From: Bacteroidales bacterium
GTDB lineage: Bacteria; Bacteroidota; Bacteroidia; Bacteroidales; F082
DNA length: 64,000 bases
Reading direction: 5' to 3'
NCBI GenBank assembly: GCA_017537965.1
Contig: JAFYJV010000011.1
Coordinates: forward strand, 1-64,000
The notes below the pieces were generated by a model. It worked only from the letters and a program-made list of their open reading frames with translations, made no database searches and was not told the origin of the DNA. The position numbers and the translations under genes are program-made. Of this stretch, positions 60,612 to 64,000 are shown piece after piece (positions within the stretch are counted from its first letter, which is position 1; each line of letters begins with the position of its first letter).

Positions 60612-60802
60612 CTCACCCTTTGTCAAAGTATTGCTGTTTGTGGAATTCTTTTCCAAAATATTTTCAATCCTTGTATTTTGTCTCGAAACGCCCTGTTCCA
60701 ATATAATCAATATTATGTTAAATTGAAATTATTGGAACAAGAAAAGAGGGTTCGAGATATCTCTACCCCAAACCCCCATTTTGAATATTTCAATTCAATG
60801 AA

Positions 60803-61966
60803 TTATTGGTTTTCCAAGGCTTTGGCCTCTTCCATCATGTTCAGCTGCACATACATGCTCTTCAAAACATGCTTGATGTCATCAGAAGGTTGTGCGTCAT
60901 AAGCTTGTTTCACGTATGGAAGACCAGTGCGGACAAGATCCTCGGCTTGGTGTACCAGTGAGTCATATCTTTCAATCTCAGCCTTTGAGAAACCGGTGAT
61001 CTCGTTTGCTTCAGCCTTCAGCTTGTTTGACAAAGTGATGTACATTGCGCCAAGGTTGTAAACCGCATCATAATAGTTCGGGTTGATGTTGATGGCTTGC
61101 ATGTAATAGTCAATAGCTTTTTGACCGTCAAAAATGTCATTCTTCTCATCACCGAAGATGGTTCCAAGGATGAACAGGATCGACGGGTTGTCGGGATCGA
61201 GTTCCTGAAGCTTGTTGAGGTCAGCAAGTGCTTCTTCGCCTCTACCTTGTTTCAGATAAACGTTCACCTTCTCGATGATCAAACCGGCATCACCAGGGAA
61301 TTTATCAAGACCCTGCTGAATAGTCTCAATGCCTTTTTCTTGATCGCCCATGCCGTTGTAGCAGGCAGCCAAGTTCTTATAGAGGTCAACGTTGTTGTAT
61401 CCGAGATCTTTCAACTCATTGTAGTTGACAAGTGCATCTTCGAACATGCTGGCTCTTTGATATGAAAGCGCTGCGTTGACCAAAGCAACGGTATCAGGAT
61501 TGGTACCGCTTAAAGAGATCTCATACGATTTTCTGAAACTGGCACCAGCTTCGGGATACACCTTGTTGTTGAAGTTGGTCACGCCGTCCTGGAAGTAGTT
61601 CACAGCGATAGCAGCCACGCGTGGATAAACATCCTGAGCGTTGTCCTTGGCATAGCCAGGATCAGCCTTGATGCAGTTCTGAAGCGCCTCGTATGCCTTC
61701 TCCAGTGCATCGGGATATTTGGGTGCAAGTTCGGCCGACTGGTGGATGTTGAGGTAAATCATACCGCGATACAGCCATGCCTGAGCTTGATCCTTTGGCT
61801 TCATGCCAAGGAAGGACTCGTGGTTCACGCACTTCTCGATGGATTCAGCCGCTTTTTCATACTGACCGTTCTTGTTGTACATGTACGCATTGGTACGGTC
61901 GGTCTTCTGGGCCATCATCACATTCGCTGAGAGAATGACAGCCAATAAAATCATTACTTTTTTCAT
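60803..61966 (-). CDS. Tetratricopeptide-repeat protein downstream of gyrA
   Basis: 387 residues with signal peptide (MKKVMILLAVILSANVMMA, cut before Q). At least six TPR-like helix pairs are visible: KNGQYEKAAESIEKCV, ALSYQRASMFEDALVNYNEL, LAACYNGMGDQEKGIETIQQG, GRGEEALADLNKLQELDP and AIDYYMQAININPNYYDAVYNLGA. It likely acts in the periplasm as an assembly platform for outer-membrane or envelope parts. It begins 76 bases after gyrA on the same strand with no obvious promoter, so co-transcription is likely. Confidence 0.87.
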   Translation of the reverse strand: MKKVMILLAVILSANVMMAQKTDRTNAYMYNKNGQYEKAAESIEKCVNHESFLGMKPKDQAQAWLYRGMIYLNIHQSAELAPKYPDALEKAYEALQNCIKADPGYAKDNAQDVYPRVAAIAVNYFQDGVTNFNNKVYPEAGASFRKSYEISLSGTNPDTVALVNAALSYQRASMFEDALVNYNELKDLGYNNVDLYKNLAACYNGMGDQEKGIETIQQGLDKFPGDAGLIIEKVNVYLKQGRGEEALADLNKLQELDPDNPSILFILGTIFGDEKNDIFDGQKAIDYYMQAININPNYYDAVYNLGAMYITLSNKLKAEANEITGFSKAEIERYDSLVHQAEDLVRTGLPYVKQAYDAQPSDDIKHVLKSMYVQLNMMEEAKALENQ

Positions 61967-62042
61967 TGTTTTTCAATTTATTGTTATACAAACTAATTTC
62001 TTGAACTTCAAGATACTTGTTTTATCAATTACCGTTCCAAAA

Positions 62043-64000
62043 TTATTCTTCGGTGGTCTCTGGTTGATCCTCCGTGCTGTTTTCGATGTTGGGCTCCTCT
62101 CCCACTGCCGTTTCAGGCATGATCGGGTTGCCTTCCTCGTCATACTGGACCTCTGCTTCTTCGTCCTCGTCTTCGCGTTTCACCTTAGTGACAGCGGCGA
62201 TCTCGTCATTGCCTCGGAGGTCGATGAGCTTGACACCTTGGGTTGCTCTGCCCATCACACGCAGCGTATCGGCACCAATGCGGATCAGGATGCCCGACTT
62301 GTTAATAATAATAAGGTCATCATCGTCGGTCACGTCCTTGATGGCAATCAGATCGCCAGTCTTTTCCGTGATATTCAATGTCTTGACGCCCTTGCCACCA
62401 CGGTTGGTCACACGATAGTCGTCAATGCCGCTACGTTTGCCAAATCCCTTTTCAGAAACCACCAACACGGTCTGTTCAGGACTGTGCAGGCAAATCATTC
62501 CGATGACCTCGTCTTGTTCGGATGCCAAGGTGATGCCCTTCACACCGGAGGCGGTACGACCCATCGGACGGACGGTCTTCTCATTGAATCTCACGGCTTT
62601 ACCAGAGCGTAATGCCATCAAGACCTCGTCTTCGCCGCTGGTCAAGTTGGCCGTCAGCAGTTCATCTCCCTCACGGATGTTGATGGCGTTGATGCCAGCC
62701 TTGCGTGGGCGTGAATAGGCCTCCAAAGTGGTCTTCTTGATGATACCTTTCTTGGTGCAAAGGATCACATAGTTGTTGTTGATGAACTCTTCGTCCTTCA
62801 GATCCTTGACATTGAGGGTAGTAATTACCTTGTTGTCTTTATCGACATTCAACAGGTTTTGGATGGCCCTGCCTTTGCTGTTCTTGCCTTCTTCGGGGAT
62901 CTCGAAAGCCCTTAGCCAGTAGCACTTGCCTTGTTCCGTAAAGAACAGCAGGTAGTTGTGATTGGTGCAGGTGAAGATATGTTCGATGAAGTCGGTGTCG
63001 CGAGTCGAGGAGCCTTTCGATCCCTTGCCTCCCCTGCTCTGGCGGCGGTATTCGCGAAGCGGGGTGCGTTTCACATAGCCGAGATGGGAGATGGTGACAA
63101 CCACTGTGTCGTCGGCGATCATATCCTCAATGCGGAACTCGCCAGCAGCGGGAACGATCTGGGTCCTGCGAGCATCGCCATATTTATTCTTGATTTCCAG
63201 CAATTCATCCTTGATGATCTGGAACTGCATGTCCACATTTTGTAGAACGTTGTGGAAATGACGGATTTTTTCCTCGAGTTCTTCCAACTCGTCCATGATC
63301 TTCTTGATCTCAAGTCCGGCCAACTGACCAAGGCGGTATGCCACGATGGCAGATGCCTGTGGGTCGTCGAAGCCGAACTTCTCCATGATGGCTTGCTTGG
63401 CTTCGGCAGAGCCGCCTTTGCAGGCGCGGATGGTGGCGATGATTTCATCCACAATGTCGATGGCACGTGCAAGACCTTCCAGGATATGGGCGCGTTCCTC
63501 TGCCTTCTTCAAGTCGAACTGGGTGCGGCGAATCACCACTTGATGGCGATGATCCACGAAATGCTTGATCAAGTCTTTCAGATTCAGCGTGTAAGGACGG
63601 CCATTGACCAAAGCTACGTTGTTCACGTTGAATGAGCTCTGGAGGGCGGTCATCTGGTAGAGCTTGTTCAGGACGATCTCTGCGTTGGCGTCACGCTTCA
63701 ACTCATAAACGATGCGGATGCCCTTGCGGTCTGACTCGTCGCGGATGTCGGCGATGCCGTCCAGTTTCTTGTCGTTGACCAGGTCGGCGGTCTTCTTGAT
63801 CATGTCGGCTTTGTTGACCTGATATGGGATGGAGGTGGCGATGATGCGCTCGTGGCCGTTGTGCTCTTCGATGCTGGCCTCGCCGCGAACCACGATGCGT
63901 CCCCTACCCGTCTCAAACGCTTCGCGGACCCCCTCATAGCCATAGATGACGCCGGCTGTCGGGAAGTCGGGCGCTTTGATGTATTCCATCAACTCTTGGA
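62043..64000 (-). CDS. gyrA: DNA gyrase subunit A, C-terminal two thirds (5' end outside window)
   Basis: About 652 residues are visible; the N-terminal catalytic Tyr region is beyond the right edge. Present are the tower and coiled-coil core (PDFPTAGVIYG, RIVVRGEASIEEHNG, LNLKDLIKHFVDHRHQVVIRRTQFDL), the GyrA-box-like QSRGGKG, and six beta-propeller blades (for example GYVKRTPLREYRRQSRGGKG, GIIKKTTLEAYSRPRKAGI, GVKGITLASEQDEVIG, GVKTLNITEKTGDLIA). The GyrA box marks it as gyrase, not ParC. The acidic tail (EEEGNPIMPETAVGEEP and onward) is typical of the phylum. With GyrB it adds negative supercoils. Confidence 0.96.
   Translation of the reverse strand, partial: QELMEYIKAPDFPTAGVIYGYEGVREAFETGRGRIVVRGEASIEEHNGHERIIATSIPYQVNKADMIKKTADLVNDKKLDGIADIRDESDRKGIRIVYELKRDANAEIVLNKLYQMTALQSSFNVNNVALVNGRPYTLNLKDLIKHFVDHRHQVVIRRTQFDLKKAEERAHILEGLARAIDIVDEIIATIRACKGGSAEAKQAIMEKFGFDDPQASAIVAYRLGQLAGLEIKKIMDELEELEEKIRHFHNVLQNVDMQFQIIKDELLEIKNKYGDARRTQIVPAAGEFRIEDMIADDTVVVTISHLGYVKRTPLREYRRQSRGGKGSKGSSTRDTDFIEHIFTCTNHNYLLFFTEQGKCYWLRAFEIPEEGKNSKGRAIQNLLNVDKDNKVITTLNVKDLKDEEFINNNYVILCTKKGIIKKTTLEAYSRPRKAGINAINIREGDELLTANLTSGEDEVLMALRSGKAVRFNEKTVRPMGRTASGVKGITLASEQDEVIGMICLHSPEQTVLVVSEKGFGKRSGIDDYRVTNRGGKGVKTLNITEKTGDLIAIKDVTDDDDLIIINKSGILIRIGADTLRVMGRATQGVKLIDLRGNDEIAAVTKVKREDEDEEAEVQYDEEGNPIMPETAVGEEPNIENSTEDQPETTEE

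Overview
The window looks like chromosomal core DNA from a Bacteroidota bacterium, most likely order Bacteroidales and probably uncultured. Evidence: three large secreted proteins end in type IX secretion (T9SS) type A sorting domains; families typical of the phylum are present (DUF1573, DUF4831, DUF3127, a PorV/PorQ-like barrel); many starts follow a Bacteroidota -7 box (TAnnTTTG) instead of a Shine-Dalgarno; and the sigma-54 regulator, RlmD and ParE/GyrA read like Bacteroidales versions. Family and genus cannot be assigned by eye. I see no phage, insertion sequence, integrase, CRISPR array or rRNA. Genes are packed tightly, and no stretch over 300 bases lacks a gene or RNA.

Layout. 0-5.4 kb: end of a TPR/HTH regulator, a DUF1573 protein, a T9SS subtilisin-like protease, then a sigma-54 response regulator with an overlapping short histidine kinase. 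5.4-8.5 kb (minus): two outer-membrane proteins. 8.6-14.8 kb: DUF456 membrane protein, split transketolase whose C-terminal subunit is fused to a LOG-family nucleotide-hydrolase-like domain, an M28 peptidase with a T9SS tail, and a lipoprotein. 14.8-19.6 kb: tRNA-Lys, a Sua5/YciO protein, an NhaD/ArsB-type transporter, a PurF homologue lacking the usual catalytic cysteine, the 4.5S SRP RNA and a polyprenyl-phosphate-type glycosyltransferase. 19.7-24.7 kb: an acidic small protein, GmhA, a GmhB-like phosphatase and a sodium/solute symporter in one operon, a DUF4831 protein, and KdsA (heptose and Kdo supply for LPS).

24.7-29.7 kb (minus): a compact four-gene operon of an LtaS/OpgB-like phosphoglycerol transferase, a diacylglycerol kinase-like enzyme, an MscS-type channel and an alpha/beta hydrolase. 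Together they suggest phosphoglycerol decoration of an envelope glycan, lipid recycling and osmotic protection. 29.8-34.7 kb: M23 peptidase, a sigma-factor-like protein, TruA and MnmE. 34.8-41.1 kb: a 2091-residue repetitive secreted protein. 41.3-48.1 kb: small lipoprotein, shikimate kinase, RlmD, NAD(P)H-hydrate repair enzyme, an orphan small protein, GlmS and a PCMD-like secreted protein. 48.3-55.5 kb (minus): prolyl oligopeptidase, ParE, a flippase and a formyltransferase/GINT1-like sugar transferase. 55.6-60.6 kb: a multi-domain glycosyltransferase, a GH109-type enzyme divergent from a NahK-like sugar kinase, and a DUF3127 protein. 60.8-64 kb (minus): a TPR protein downstream of gyrA, which runs off the window.

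The most unusual items are the transketolase-LOG fusion, the phosphoglycerol transferase/DAG kinase/MscS operon, the Cys-less PurF homologue, and divergent gene pairs whose -7 boxes lie only 8-20 bp apart. All functional statements rest on motif recognition by eye; no database search was run.
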